A DNA stretch of 64,000 nucleotides, from the NCBI RefSeq assembly GCF_035207705.1, contig NZ_CP128187.1, forward strand, positions 1,860,001 to 1,924,000, given 5' to 3'. The DNA comes from Maribacter sp. BPC-D8. Its GTDB lineage: Bacteria > Bacteroidota > Bacteroidia > Flavobacteriales > Flavobacteriaceae. Below are positions 9,688-19,799 of the stretch, in pieces (positions within the stretch are counted from its first letter, which is position 1; every line of letters starts with the position of its first letter). The notes beneath the pieces were generated by a model. The model did no database searches, was not told where the DNA came from, and saw only the letters and a list, made by a program, of their open reading frames with translations. A program made the translations under genes and the position numbers.

Positions 9688-11619
9688 TTATGATTTTACT
9701 ATTTTAAGTTTTTGTTCTGAATCTTGTTTTGACTCAACTTTGTCAAAGTCACATAAATCAGAATTTTTAGATATATATTCAGGTACAATCTCCTTCATTA
9801 ACTTTATTGTATTACCACTAAAAAACATATTGGTAATACACAATTCATCAATTTTTGATCTAACCTTAGCATATTCAACATCTCGTACCTTGCTAATCTT
9901 TATCTTTTGATGATAAGTAGGCAACGTATTTTCACCATTTGCCAAAAGTTCTTCATACAACTTTTCACCAGGACGTAAACCAGTAATTTTAATATCAATA
10001 TCTTCTGGATAACGTAAACCTGAAAGTTTAATCATGTTTTTGGCTAAATCAAATATTTTAACTGATTCACCCATGTCAAAAATAAATATCTCACCACCTT
10101 CACCCATTGCTCCTGCCTCTAAAACTAATTGCGAAGCTTCCGGTATGGTCATGAAATATCTCGTAATATCTTTATGTGTTAAAGTTAAAGGTCCACCTTT
10201 CTCTATTTGTTTTCTAAATAATGGTATTACTGAACCATTTGACCCAAGTACATTACCGAATCTGGTGGTAATGAATTTAGTTTTATTTTCTTTTTGCATA
10301 CAACTAATGTAAAGTTCTGCAATACGCTTAGTTGCTCCCATAACATTAGTTGGGTTAACTGCTTTATCTGTAGATACAAAAACAAATTTTTCAACTCCAT
10401 GAAGAATAGATAAATCCGCTACATTCTTAGTCCCCCCAATGTTGATTTTTATTGCTTCATAAGAATTATACTCCATTAAAGGAACATGCTTGTAAGCTGC
10501 AGCATGAAAAACGACATTTGGTCTATGTTCTCCAAACAACGCATTCATTCTATTTTTATCTCTAATATCTGTTACAATCGGAATAAAATTATGAAATCCG
10601 TTTTGCTTTAATTCTTGTTGCAGATCGTACAATGCAGATTCTGCTGAATCGATAACAATTAAAGATTTATAACCATAATTGCATATTTGACGAACAATCT
10701 CACTACCTATAGAGCCAGCTCCACCAGTTACCATAACAGTCTTGTTCATCAACTCCATAGCAATTTTACTATTCTTAATAGTAATTGGTGCACGATCCAA
10801 TAAATCTTCTATTTGTACCTGTTTAATTTGAGAAACCTTTAATTCTCCATTAATCCAATCTTCAATAGGCGGAACAATTTTCACTACTATCGGTAAATCA
10901 ACAAGCCCCTCTACCGTTTTTCTTAATTTAAGTGAATCAATATTTTGTATGGAAAAAATAATTTCAGAAATATTATTTTTAACAATGAATGCCTCTGTTA
11001 ATGTTCTCCTCGCAAATACTGGAACACCATTAATGTTTTTACCTATTTTTTTGGCATCTCTATCAATATAACCAATTACCTTATACCTGCTTTTACTATT
11101 ATTCCCGATAGCACCATGAGTCAGTACGCCAGAATCTCCTGCTCCATAAATCAATATGTTCTTGGTCACTTTAATAGTACTATTCATTTTATTATAAAAT
11201 GATTTAAAAACAAAACGAGAAGCTGCTAAACCAATAAAAGCTATTAAACTATTAATAATAATAATCGACAGTGGTATAGTAAACTGACTTAAAATATCCA
11301 TCTGCCTATTGATCATCACAATAAAAATCACCAATATACTAAAGAAACAAACTGCATTAAAAATGTTATATACATCTCTAACTCCTGTGTGTCGTACCAC
11401 ACCTTTATAAGAACCTACTATCATGAAGGCTAATAAAGCAGCTCCTGCCACTAAAGGTATTTGTAATAAAAAATTATGAACATCAAAATTTAACGTTAAA
11501 TTAAATCGAATAAAATAAGATAGCATAAATGAAAAAACTACCGTTAGTAGGTCAATGCCCAACACAAGCCACTTAGAAGCATAGCGCTGTGCACTGTAAT
11601 TTAGGTATTTCTGTATCAT
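9688..11619 (-). CDS. membrane UDP-GlcNAc 4,6-dehydratase, WbpM/PglF-like
   Basis: A 643-residue protein with four N-terminal membrane helices (about 15-135), a CoA-binding-like Rossmann region (ILIYGAGDSG) and a C-terminal SDR dehydratase domain with VTGGAGSIGSE near residue 300. The catalytic triad is the SMK variant: STDKAVNPTNVMGATK has Met in place of the usual Tyr, as in WbpM and PglF. The family converts UDP-GlcNAc to a UDP-4-keto-6-deoxy sugar. It overlaps the upstream aminotransferase gene by 4 bases (ATGA), so the keto sugar is probably aminated by that enzyme to a 4-amino-4,6-dideoxy sugar. Stereochemistry cannot be read from sequence. Confidence 0.9.
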   Translation of the reverse strand: MIQKYLNYSAQRYASKWLVLGIDLLTVVFSFMLSYFIRFNLTLNFDVHNFLLQIPLVAGAALLAFMIVGSYKGVVRHTGVRDVYNIFNAVCFFSILVIFIVMINRQMDILSQFTIPLSIIIINSLIAFIGLAASRFVFKSFYNKMNSTIKVTKNILIYGAGDSGVLTHGAIGNNSKSRYKVIGYIDRDAKKIGKNINGVPVFARRTLTEAFIVKNNISEIIFSIQNIDSLKLRKTVEGLVDLPIVVKIVPPIEDWINGELKVSQIKQVQIEDLLDRAPITIKNSKIAMELMNKTVMVTGGAGSIGSEIVRQICNYGYKSLIVIDSAESALYDLQQELKQNGFHNFIPIVTDIRDKNRMNALFGEHRPNVVFHAAAYKHVPLMEYNSYEAIKINIGGTKNVADLSILHGVEKFVFVSTDKAVNPTNVMGATKRIAELYISCMQKENKTKFITTRFGNVLGSNGSVIPLFRKQIEKGGPLTLTHKDITRYFMTIPEASQLVLEAGAMGEGGEIFIFDMGESVKIFDLAKNMIKLSGLRYPEDIDIKITGLRPGEKLYEELLANGENTLPTYHQKIKISKVRDVEYAKVRSKIDELCITNMFFSGNTIKLMKEIVPEYISKNSDLCDFDKVESKQDSEQKLKIVKS

Positions 11620-12752
11620 GATAAAACGTTTTTGATGGTTGTTACAACACGCTCTAATTCTTCATTAGATAAGTTAGATCCACTTGGCAAACAAAGGCCT
11701 CTTTCAAATAATGATTCTGAGGTTCCATCTACAAAATGTTTAGTATTACTAAATATCGGTTGTAAGTGTAAAGGTTTCCATAAAGGTCTAGACTCAACAT
11801 TAAAATCTAGAAGCGCCAACCTAAGCTTTTCTCTTATCTCAAAAGACGGCGTTAAGATACAACTTAACCATCTATTGGAAAAATATCCGTTAGGCTCCTT
11901 TAAAAATTCTATTTCCTTAAATTGATCTAATGACTCTTTGTAGTATTGATGATTGGCTCTACGTGCGTTAACGCGGTCTTTTAAAACTTCCATTTGACCA
12001 CGCCCAATACCCGCTAATACATTACTCATTCTATAATTGTAACCAATATTAGAATGTTGATAATGTGGAGCTTCATCTCTTGCTTGTGTTGCTAAAAATA
12101 TAGCTCTTTCAGCATAGGTTTTATTTTTAGAAACCAATGCACCACCACCAGAGGTTGTAATAATTTTATTCCCATTAAATGACAAAATCCCTATATCACC
12201 AAAAGTTCCACAAGGTATTTCATTATAAGAACTACCCAATGCTTCGGCACTATCTTCTAAAATAGGAATTTGAAATTCATCGGCAACAGCTCTTATTTCG
12301 GCAACCTTATAAGGCATACCATATAAATGTACTGCAATAATTGCTTTAGGTTTCTTACCTTCTTCTATTCCACTTTCTATTGCCTTTCTTAATAAACTAG
12401 GCGACATATTCCATGTATCTAACTCACTGTCAACAAAAACAGGGTGAGCACCTAAGTAAGCAATAGGGTTGGCAGACGCCGAAAAAGTAAAACTTTGACA
12501 AATGACATCATCACCTTTTCCTACACCTAATAACTCTAAGCCTAAATGTATAGCAGCTGTACCAGAACTTAAGGCAGCAACATGAACGTCATTGCCTAGT
12601 TCATCTTTAATAGCTTTCTCAAAAGCATTTACGTTGGGCCCCAATGGAGCGATCCAATTCGTATCAAAGGCTTCATTAACATAGTTTTGCTCTGTGCCTC
12701 CCATGTGCGGAGACGAAAGCCATATTTTAGTAGGTGTTGAAACGGTTTTCAA
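11616..12752 (-). CDS. DegT/DnrJ/EryC1-family sugar aminotransferase, PglE-like
   Basis: A 378-residue PLP-dependent aminotransferase. Visible features: N-terminal IWLSSPHMGGTEQNYVNEAF, AALSSGTAAIHLGLELLG (phosphate-binding region), EDSAEALGS, and the PLP lysine in SFNGNKIITTSGGGALV near residue 196. It should aminate the 4-keto sugar made by the overlapping WbpM/PglF-like enzyme (4-base ATGA overlap), giving a bacillosamine- or viosamine-type precursor. It is the first gene of the leftward export operon; a perfect -7 promoter element lies 21 bases upstream. Database names often read pyridoxal phosphate-dependent aminotransferase; the sugar role is inferred from family and partner. Confidence 0.9.
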   Translation of the reverse strand: MKTVSTPTKIWLSSPHMGGTEQNYVNEAFDTNWIAPLGPNVNAFEKAIKDELGNDVHVAALSSGTAAIHLGLELLGVGKGDDVICQSFTFSASANPIAYLGAHPVFVDSELDTWNMSPSLLRKAIESGIEEGKKPKAIIAVHLYGMPYKVAEIRAVADEFQIPILEDSAEALGSSYNEIPCGTFGDIGILSFNGNKIITTSGGGALVSKNKTYAERAIFLATQARDEAPHYQHSNIGYNYRMSNVLAGIGRGQMEVLKDRVNARRANHQYYKESLDQFKEIEFLKEPNGYFSNRWLSCILTPSFEIREKLRLALLDFNVESRPLWKPLHLQPIFSNTKHFVDGTSESLFERGLCLPSGSNLSNEELERVVTTIKNVLS

Positions 12753-12772
12753 TAGTTGTCAATTTAGGATTA

Positions 12773-12780
12773 CAAATATA
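12773..12780 (-). promoter_or_regulatory. candidate -7 promoter element of the leftward wza/wzc operon
   Basis: On the minus strand the sequence reads TATATTTG, an exact match to TAnnTTTG, 20 bases before the aminotransferase ATG. No TTG lies at the usual distance, so the -33 box is missing or displaced (nearest suitable TTG gives a 27-base spacer). Confidence 0.4.
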
Positions 12781-12992
12781 AGGTTCAAAATTAACTATAC
12801 ATTTAACCAAAACACTGAATTAACATTATAATTCGTTTAATACGTGTAAATTATCGGTTAAAGGAAATGGTATATACCATTTATCGTGCGTACAAGTTAT
12901 TGAACCCTGTAAATAACGACTTCATCTAAAATATATTTCCTAATCGAGCGTTATTTTTTAATCTTTGCCTTTTTAACCCCAAAAAACAATTA

Positions 12993-14390
12993 ATGAAAAA
13001 GATTACAAAAATATGCTGTATAGGCGCTGGCTACGTTGGCGGACCTACAATGTCGGTTATTGCAAAACAATGTCCAGAAATACAAGTTACGGTTGTTGAT
13101 ATCAATCAAGACCGTATTGATCAGTGGAATACAGACGATTTAGACACCTTACCTATATATGAGCCAGGATTAAAAGAAATTGTAGGCGAAAGACGTGGAA
13201 AAAATCTTTTTTTCTCTACAGAAGTTGATAAAGCTATCGACGAAGCTCAAATCATATTCATCTCTGTAAACACTCCTACCAAAACTTACGGTAAAGGTAA
13301 AGGACAAGCTGCAGATTTAAAATTTATAGAACTTTGTGCACGTAATATTGCAAAAGTTGCCAAAGACGACAAAATCGTTGTTGAAAAATCGACACTTCCT
13401 GTAAGAACCGCTCAAGCAATTCAAAATATTTTAGATAATACGGGAAATTCCGTAAAGTTTGAAATTTTATCGAATCCCGAGTTTTTGGCAGAAGGTACCG
13501 CTATTGAAGATTTAATACATGCAGACCGTGTATTGATCGGCGGTAACGACACACCAAGTGGTCAAGCTGCAAAAGACGCCCTTAGTGCCATATATGAGCA
13601 TTGGTTACCGAAAGAACGTATTTTACAAACGAATGTTTGGTCGTCAGAATTATCTAAACTTGTTGCTAATGCATTTTTAGCACAACGTGTTTCTTCTATT
13701 AATACCATTTCGGCATTATGCGAAAAAACAGATGCCAATATTCAAGAAATTTCTAGAGCCATTGGCTTTGATAGTCGTATTGGACCTAAATTCTTAAATG
13801 CATCTGTTGGTTTTGGCGGATCTTGCTTTCAAAAAGATATTTTAAACCTAGTTTATATCGCACGATCATATGGTTTAAATGAAGTTGCCGATTATTGGGA
13901 ACAAGTCATTATAGCTAATGATTACCAAAAAAGCCGTTTTGCAGAGAACATCATTTCCAGTCTCTACAATACCATTTCTGGTAAAAAGATTGTCATATAT
14001 GGCTGGGCCTTCAAAAAAGACACCAATGACACACGCGAATCTGCCGCCATTGCTGTTGCAGATGCTTTATTAGAAGAACGTGCCGAAATTATAGTCTATG
14101 ACCCAAAAGTTTCTAAAGAACGCATTTACGCCGATTTAGACTATCTAAATACGCGATCACCAGAAGAAAATAGAAGGTTATTAACTGTAACCAAAGAACC
14201 TATTGAAGTTACGAAAGAAGCACATGCCATTGCTATTTTGACCGAATGGGACGAGTTTAAAACCTATGACTGGACAACAATTTATAAGCAAATGCTTAAA
14301 CCTGCATTTGTTTTCGATGGCAGACGTTTATTAGACAATGACACCATGCAAGAAATAGGATTCAATTATTACAAAATAGGGCAATCATGA
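12993..14390 (+). CDS. ugd: UDP-glucose 6-dehydrogenase (eukaryotic-type)
   Basis: A 465-residue NAD-dependent dehydrogenase making UDP-glucuronate from UDP-glucose. It begins with the Rossmann motif [16 protein letters not shown], has [35 protein letters not shown] and the catalytic Cys in [10 protein letters not shown] near residue 278, then [15 protein letters not shown]. The insert-rich form and length match the animal-type UGDH found in many Bacteroidota, not the ~390-residue E. coli Ugd. It overlaps the downstream epimerase gene by 4 bases, so the two form one translational unit: UDP-Glc to UDP-GlcA to its 4-epimer. Confidence 0.95.
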   Translation: MKKITKICCIGAGYVGGPTMSVIAKQCPEIQVTVVDINQDRIDQWNTDDLDTLPIYEPGLKEIVGERRGKNLFFSTEVDKAIDEAQIIFISVNTPTKTYGKGKGQAADLKFIELCARNIAKVAKDDKIVVEKSTLPVRTAQAIQNILDNTGNSVKFEILSNPEFLAEGTAIEDLIHADRVLIGGNDTPSGQAAKDALSAIYEHWLPKERILQTNVWSSELSKLVANAFLAQRVSSINTISALCEKTDANIQEISRAIGFDSRIGPKFLNASVGFGGSCFQKDILNLVYIARSYGLNEVADYWEQVIIANDYQKSRFAENIISSLYNTISGKKIVIYGWAFKKDTNDTRESAAIAVADALLEERAEIIVYDPKVSKERIYADLDYLNTRSPEENRRLLTVTKEPIEVTKEAHAIAILTEWDEFKTYDWTTIYKQMLKPAFVFDGRRLLDNDTMQEIGFNYYKIGQS

Positions 14391-15406
14391 AAATTTTAGT
14401 AACCGGTGCTGCTGGTTTTATTGGCTTTTTCGTTTCAAAAAGTCTAGTAGAAAAAGGTCATGAGGTTGTCGGTTTAGACAATATCAACGACTATTATGAT
14501 GTAAATCTTAAATATGCCAGGTTAAATGAACTTGGTATAGCAAGAAATAATGCAGAACAATTTAATGTTTTAACTGAAAGCACTACAAATGCTACTTTTT
14601 CATTTATAAGGTTGGCATTAGAAGATCGCGATAACCTACCTAAGTTATTTAATGCACAAAATTTCGACGTGGTCTGTAATCTAGCAGCACAAGCAGGTGT
14701 ACGCTACAGTCTAGAAAACCCAGAAGCCTATGTTGATAGTAATTTAGTTGGTTTTTTAAACATTTTAGAATGTTGCCGTAATTATAGAATCAAACACTTA
14801 GTATATGCTAGTAGCTCTAGTGTATATGGTTTAAATGACAAAGTACCATTTAAGACTACTGATCGAGTAGACCATCCCGTTAGCTTATATGCTGCTACTA
14901 AAAAAAGTAATGAGCTAATGGCACACACCTACAGCCATCTTTATAAATTTCAATGTACTGGTCTACGCTTTTTTACCGTATATGGACCATGGGGCCGACC
15001 GGATATGGCCTATTTCTCTTTTACTGAAAATATTTTAGCAAACAAACCTATTAATGTTTATAATAACGGAGAGTTAGCACGAGATTTTACATATATAGAT
15101 GACATAGTTGACGGAATTACCTTAATAATCAGAAAAGGCTTCGTACCCAATTCAAACTCCAAAAGCAGTGCCTCTATTTATAACATTGGAAGAGGAAAAT
15201 CGGTAAAACTGATGGATTTCATAAAAACTATAGAAACAAATTTAAACAAAGAGGCAGAATTAATAATGATGCCAATGCAAGATGGTGATGTTTTCAAAAC
15301 ATGGGCAGATACAGATGAACTAACAAAAAACTACAGTTATTCACCTAAAATTAATTTAGAAGATGGTGTTAAAATGTTTATAAACTGGTACCTAAAAACC
15401 AAATAA
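14387..15406 (+). CDS. UDP-glucuronate 4-epimerase-like SDR
   Basis: A 339-residue extended SDR. The N-terminus [19 protein letters not shown] gives the NAD site, and [18 protein letters not shown] is the signature of UDP-glucuronate 4-epimerases. The catalytic Ser (ASSSSVYG) and YxxxK (YAATKKS) are present, and [18 protein letters not shown] is typical. It overlaps ugd by 4 bases, supporting conversion of UDP-GlcA to UDP-GalA. Other epimerases of this subfamily act on different uronates, so the exact product is inferred. Confidence 0.9.
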   Translation: MKILVTGAAGFIGFFVSKSLVEKGHEVVGLDNINDYYDVNLKYARLNELGIARNNAEQFNVLTESTTNATFSFIRLALEDRDNLPKLFNAQNFDVVCNLAAQAGVRYSLENPEAYVDSNLVGFLNILECCRNYRIKHLVYASSSSVYGLNDKVPFKTTDRVDHPVSLYAATKKSNELMAHTYSHLYKFQCTGLRFFTVYGPWGRPDMAYFSFTENILANKPINVYNNGELARDFTYIDDIVDGITLIIRKGFVPNSNSKSSASIYNIGRGKSVKLMDFIKTIETNLNKEAELIMMPMQDGDVFKTWADTDELTKNYSYSPKINLEDGVKMFINWYLKTK

Positions 15407-15482
15407 CCAACTATGATCGTTAAATTCACAGCACATTTCTAAAAATGATATTGTTAATTTAAACTTTTATAGATATTTGAAT

Positions 15483-16757
15483 ATGAAAATAGGAATTATA
15501 GGTTTAGGGTACGTTGGTTTGCCCTTAGCAGTTTTATTTGCTAAAAAGTACTCGGTTATAGGATATGATATTAATAAAAAGAGGGTCAATGAAATTAACC
15601 AAGGGAAAGATAACACTCTTGAACTATCAGGTCTTGATTTAGATAATGTACTTAAAAAAAAATCTAACATTGATGGTAGTGGATTATTTTGCACCGCTTA
15701 TTTAGATGATTTGAAAGATTGCGATTACTATATAATTACCGTACCAACTCCTGTAGACAACACTAAAAGACCGGTATTTACCCCTCTTATAAAAGCAAGT
15801 GAAACTGTAGGAAAGGTGCTAAAAGAAGGTAATATAGTTATTTACGAATCAACAGTATATCCTGGAGCTACTGAAGAAATTTGTGTTCCAGAATTAGAAA
15901 GGTCTAGTGGTTTAGTTTTTAATAAAGACTTCTATGTAGGTTATTCTCCAGAAAGAATAAACCCTGGCGACAAACAACATACTGTTGAAAAGATATTAAA
16001 AGTTACTGCCGGATCCACACCAGAGACAGCTAAAAAAGTAGACGACTTATATTCCTCTGTTATTACTGCTGGCACACACTTAGCACCAACTATAAAGGTT
16101 GCGGAAGCATCAAAAGTAATTGAGAACACACAACGAGATATCAATATCGCCTTTATGAATGAATTAGCCAAAATATTTCATTTATTAGATATTGACACCA
16201 ACGATGTATTAAAAGCAGCAGGCACTAAATGGAACTTTTTACCTTTTAAACCTGGCTTAGTCGGTGGACATTGTATTGGTGTAGATCCTTATTACTTAGC
16301 CCAAAAAGCCCAAGAAAATGGTTACAATCCAGACTTAATATTAGCTAGTAGACGCATAAATGATGGCATGGGTGAATACTTAAGTTTGCAAGTAATTAAA
16401 TTAATGTTAAAACATGATTTAATGGTCAAAGGCGCAAAAATTTTAATACTGGGTATAACTTTTAAAGAAGATTGCCCAGACATACGAAATACCAAAGTTG
16501 TAGATATGATTAGAAGCCTTAATGAATATAGGGTAGAAACGACTATTTTTGACCCTTGGGCAAAGTCTCAAGAAGTATTTGAAGAATATGAAATCACAAC
16601 AACTCAAGAAATACCGAAAGATACTTACGACGTTGTAATATCTGCTGTTGCTCACAAAAAATTTCAGACTATTAATATCAATAATCTTTTAAACGAAAAT
16701 GGTATAATTTATGACATAAAAGGTACACTCCCAGGAAAAGTACATGGAAGGTTGTAA
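15483..16757 (+). CDS. nucleotide-sugar dehydrogenase, TviB/WbpA-type
   Basis: A 424-residue UDP-sugar 6-dehydrogenase: Rossmann GIIGLGYVGLPLAVLFA, ITVPTPVD, STVYPGATEE, GYSPERINPGD, catalytic Cys in VGGHCIGVDPYYLA near residue 264, and ILGITFKEDCPDIRNTK. The pattern fits TviB-like enzymes that oxidise UDP-GlcNAc or UDP-GalNAc to the uronate (Vi antigen type) rather than UDP-glucose. I chose ATG 15483 over the in-frame TTG 15477 two codons upstream. The gene is 76 bases behind the epimerase and is followed by a hairpin at 16829. Exact sugar is inferred. Confidence 0.88.
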   Translation: MKIGIIGLGYVGLPLAVLFAKKYSVIGYDINKKRVNEINQGKDNTLELSGLDLDNVLKKKSNIDGSGLFCTAYLDDLKDCDYYIITVPTPVDNTKRPVFTPLIKASETVGKVLKEGNIVIYESTVYPGATEEICVPELERSSGLVFNKDFYVGYSPERINPGDKQHTVEKILKVTAGSTPETAKKVDDLYSSVITAGTHLAPTIKVAEASKVIENTQRDINIAFMNELAKIFHLLDIDTNDVLKAAGTKWNFLPFKPGLVGGHCIGVDPYYLAQKAQENGYNPDLILASRRINDGMGEYLSLQVIKLMLKHDLMVKGAKILILGITFKEDCPDIRNTKVVDMIRSLNEYRVETTIFDPWAKSQEVFEEYEITTTQEIPKDTYDVVISAVAHKKFQTININNLLNENGIIYDIKGTLPGKVHGRL

Positions 16758-16828
16758 TAAACCTAATTATTTAAGTTTCCAATTTTTTACTATTTAATAC
16801 AAATAAGGAAATTTTATCTACCAATTAT

Positions 16829-16866
16829 AAAAGGAGGTTGATTAGAATTCTAATCATCTCCTTTTA
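16829..16866 (+). terminator. hairpin after the TviB-like gene
   Basis: An inverted repeat centred on an EcoRI-like GAATTC: AAAAGGAG...TGATTAGA and TCTAATCA...CTCCTTTT, with one internal mismatch or bulge. It is followed by ATTGCTTTT. The position, about 70 bases past the stop, fits a terminator for the nucleotide-sugar genes. Confidence 0.6.
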
Positions 16867-16994
16867 TTGCTTTTGAACTAATTTTTACTATTGTATTAAA
16901 ATTACTACATAGCTTTACTATAAATTTTAATAACTTATAATTTTTCATGAAAATTTGAGTTTTAATATTATAAAGAAATATAACCTTAAAGCTA

Positions 16995-18176
16995 ATGAGC
17001 TATACAAAACTATCCGATACCGTTAAAATAAAACCATCTGAAGCAGCTAAAGAAATTTACGATATTGCTCTTGTCAATAGAGAACTTAGTGAAAATGCAA
17101 GAAAACTTGCGCCTGCTATAATAGAGAAGCTAACTAAGTATGAATTATTCAGGATGGCGTTACCGAAACATTTGGGTGGCATCGAAGATAATCCAATAGA
17201 AACTTTGAAAACTTACGAAACTCTAGCCAGTGCAGAAACATCTGTAGCTTGGATTGTATGGAATAACCATTTAGCCTGTACTTTTGGAAGATTTCTTGAC
17301 TCAACAAGCATCAATGAGATTTACAAGAATCCAAATGATGTTTATGCCAATTCCACTAGACCTGAAGGTTTCGCTAAAATAGTGCCTGACGGTTATTTGG
17401 TTTCAGGACGTTGGACTTTAGTCTCAGGTTGTGAACTTGCAGATTGGTTTGTTTTACGCTGCTTGGTTACAGGCGGAGAATTACCTACAAAATTAGGACC
17501 GGGTGCAAAATTAAAATTAATGTACGTCCCTAAAAAATTCGTAAAAATTATCGACACCTGGAGTGTTGGTGGATTACGTGGTACAGGAAGTCATGACATC
17601 GAAATTGAAGAAACTTTTGTACAAGAAAATTATGCCGTAGATTTTGAAAGTTCTGTAGAAAACAATACAGCTTATAATAGACTTCCAATAGGAGCAATAA
17701 ACGCTAGTGGTTGTGCCGCAATGTCTTTAGGTTTACTTAAAGGAGCAATTGATGAGCTAACAAAAATGTGTTTAGACAGAGTAACTCCAGGTAAAAATCC
17801 TGATTTGCGTGATAGATTAACAGTACAGACAGTTCTCGCGAAAGCAAAATCAACTTTAGCTGCACACAGATCTCAATTACATAACTCTGTATCTACATTA
17901 TGGAAAGAATCTATAAATGAAAACACTTTTACAGATGAACAATTGGCTGATGTATGGGCAGCTTCTTGTGAAGCGGCAACAGTAGCCAGATCATTAATAT
18001 CTGAAATATACGCAGTGGCTGGCACTTCTTCTTTATACACTAAATTTAGAATTGAGAGAATTCACAGAGATGTTCATGCAGTTCTTCAGCACGGAATTAT
18101 TCAACCCCATTGGATGAATCAAGCTGGCATGGCTTATGTGGGTTTAAAACCAACGGCTGCTATGTTTAGAATTTGA
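16995..18176 (+). CDS. acyl-CoA dehydrogenase-fold flavoprotein, possible flavin-dependent (N-)oxygenase
   Basis: A 393-residue protein of the acyl-CoA dehydrogenase superfamily: N-terminal helical domain with ELFRMALPKHLGG, middle beta domain (GYLVSGRWTLVSGCELADWF), and C-terminal helices ending in RIERIHRDVHAVLQHG. The C-terminal motif and absence of the usual acyl-CoA dehydrogenase catalytic Glu/GTxE context resemble two-component flavin monooxygenases of the HpaB2/HsaA/DszC and nitrososynthase (KijD3/EvdC) group. In a sugar locus, N-oxidation of an amino sugar is a plausible role, since nitrososynthases share this fold, but this is inference. No flavin reductase gene is adjacent. Isolated by 237 bases from the TviB-like gene and 108 bases from the next gene. 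Confidence 0.65.
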   Translation: MSYTKLSDTVKIKPSEAAKEIYDIALVNRELSENARKLAPAIIEKLTKYELFRMALPKHLGGIEDNPIETLKTYETLASAETSVAWIVWNNHLACTFGRFLDSTSINEIYKNPNDVYANSTRPEGFAKIVPDGYLVSGRWTLVSGCELADWFVLRCLVTGGELPTKLGPGAKLKLMYVPKKFVKIIDTWSVGGLRGTGSHDIEIEETFVQENYAVDFESSVENNTAYNRLPIGAINASGCAAMSLGLLKGAIDELTKMCLDRVTPGKNPDLRDRLTVQTVLAKAKSTLAAHRSQLHNSVSTLWKESINENTFTDEQLADVWAASCEAATVARSLISEIYAVAGTSSLYTKFRIERIHRDVHAVLQHGIIQPHWMNQAGMAYVGLKPTAAMFRI

Positions 18177-18284
18177 ATATTTCATTAATATCAAATTCAA
18201 ACTTATTTGCTAAAAATATTCAGCCTAGCAAAACAATATTTACAATAGGTAATTAATTATACTTATAACACAATTTTACATCTT

Positions 18285-19352
18285 ATGATTGAGACAATTA
18301 AACAAAAAGAAGAATGGGTAAAACAATTAGAACTAATTGGTAATACAGATTTTTATTTTACGTATGATTATCACCAATTATCTAAAAATGATCACGAAAA
18401 CCCAGTTTTATTAAAATATACAGAAGGAAATTGTATTATCTTATTACCACTGCTAATTAGAAATATAAACGGTACTTCACATAACGATGCAACATCGGTA
18501 TACGGTTATGCTGGTATTTTATCCAATATAAATGAAAGCTCTTTTGATGTATCTAAATTTCAAGATAAGCTTCACAGCTATTTTATGGATAATAAAATTA
18601 TAACTGTCTTTTCTAGACTACATCCATTTATAGACAATCAAGAGCCCTTAATTTCAGGTTTAGGAGAAGTTACCGACCAAGGAATGGTTGTATATCTCGA
18701 CTTATCATTACCCATTGAAGTACAACGAGCTAATTTCAATAGACGATTAAAAACCTACTTAAACAAAGCGCGTAAAGTGTGTACGGTTTCTGAAGGTAAT
18801 CACCAAGATGACTTAGATTGTTTTATCGATTTGTATCATGAAAACATGAGACGTGTTGATGCAACAGATAGTTATTTCTTTGATAAAACATATTTTGATC
18901 GTATTATGGCAAGTGAAGACTACACACCTCAATTAATGATATGCAGAGAAAACGAAAGTCAAAAAATAATTGGTGCTGCTATTTTTATAAAAAAAGATAA
19001 TATTGTTCAATATCACTTATCTGGTTTAGATGCAGATTTCTACGAATTAAATCCTATCAAACTTATTATTGACGAAATGCGACTTATAAGTACGGCTGAA
19101 GGTTATCAATTATTAAATTTAGGTGGCGGTAGAGGCGGTAGCAATGAAGATTCTTTATTTCGCTTCAAAAGTGGGTTTTCAAAAGAATTTAAAAACTTTA
19201 GACTTTGGAAATATATTGTAAATCAAGAAATATATAACGAATTGACAAATGAAAAATTCGCACAATATCCTGAGATAGATAAAAATCAAATTAATTACTT
19301 CCCAAAATATAGAGCAACTCTATCCAAAGAAATCAACACTTTAGAGGTTTAG
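18285..19352 (+). CDS. FemAB/GNAT-like acyltransferase (first copy)
   Basis: A 355-residue protein of the FemAB-like / GNAT (Acetyltransf_6, CelD-like) superfamily. Evidence: two-lobed layout with SVYGYAGILSN near residue 75, the KTYLNKARK basic segment near 165, a YHENMRRVDATDSYFF helix, GAAIFIKKDNIVQYHLSG, and LNLGGGRGGSNEDSLFRFK near the end. Fem proteins transfer amino acids from aminoacyl-tRNA to peptidoglycan; GNAT relatives transfer acyl groups. In this locus it may acylate or aminoacylate the amino sugar. A second, diverged homologue lies at 44502 with the same motifs. The substrate is unknown. A strong terminator follows at 19384. Confidence 0.7.
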   Translation: MIETIKQKEEWVKQLELIGNTDFYFTYDYHQLSKNDHENPVLLKYTEGNCIILLPLLIRNINGTSHNDATSVYGYAGILSNINESSFDVSKFQDKLHSYFMDNKIITVFSRLHPFIDNQEPLISGLGEVTDQGMVVYLDLSLPIEVQRANFNRRLKTYLNKARKVCTVSEGNHQDDLDCFIDLYHENMRRVDATDSYFFDKTYFDRIMASEDYTPQLMICRENESQKIIGAAIFIKKDNIVQYHLSGLDADFYELNPIKLIIDEMRLISTAEGYQLLNLGGGRGGSNEDSLFRFKSGFSKEFKNFRLWKYIVNQEIYNELTNEKFAQYPEIDKNQINYFPKYRATLSKEINTLEV

Positions 19353-19799
19353 CCCCTCTTTTTGTACTTAAGTATATTTTAAAAGGTGTCGTTATTCAAT
19401 TATCATGAATAACGATACCTTTTTTTTTAGAAAATTACTTTATAAAAAATATAAACACGGAATGATGCGTTTGCTTTAATTATCATGTATCAACGTGATA
19501 TGTCATGCTATATAATTTCATTCATTTACGTCTGATTTAATGAGAATTCTTTAAAATGGAATTTAAACTAATAATGAGCTCAAAAAATCACCCGTAATTT
19601 ACTTTAAAAGATGAAATGTTAAAGAAAACAGTATCTTATCGAAAAAAAATATTTTTTTAATCCAAAACACATACACCATACGTAATAACTAAGTGAAACT
19701 ATAGTAGTTCATCGAATAAAGTATTTATTTCATCGTTATTTTAAAAAAAAGGAATATTTTTAAAATCCTAAATCTTAAGTAATTAAACAATTTAACCCC
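19353..19799. other. intergenic region with terminator
   Basis: A 447-base AT-rich spacer. It holds the terminator at 19384-19428; the remaining ~370 bases show no open frame, repeat or clear promoter that I can recognise, though the promoter of the following lipoprotein gene must lie here. Confidence 0.5.
19384..19428 (+). terminator. strong intrinsic terminator after the FemAB-like gene
   Basis: Fifteen-base-pair stem (arms 19384-19398 and 19406-19420, one G-U pair, 7-base loop) followed directly by a run of eight or more T residues. It begins about 30 bases after the FemAB-like stop. Confidence 0.88.
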
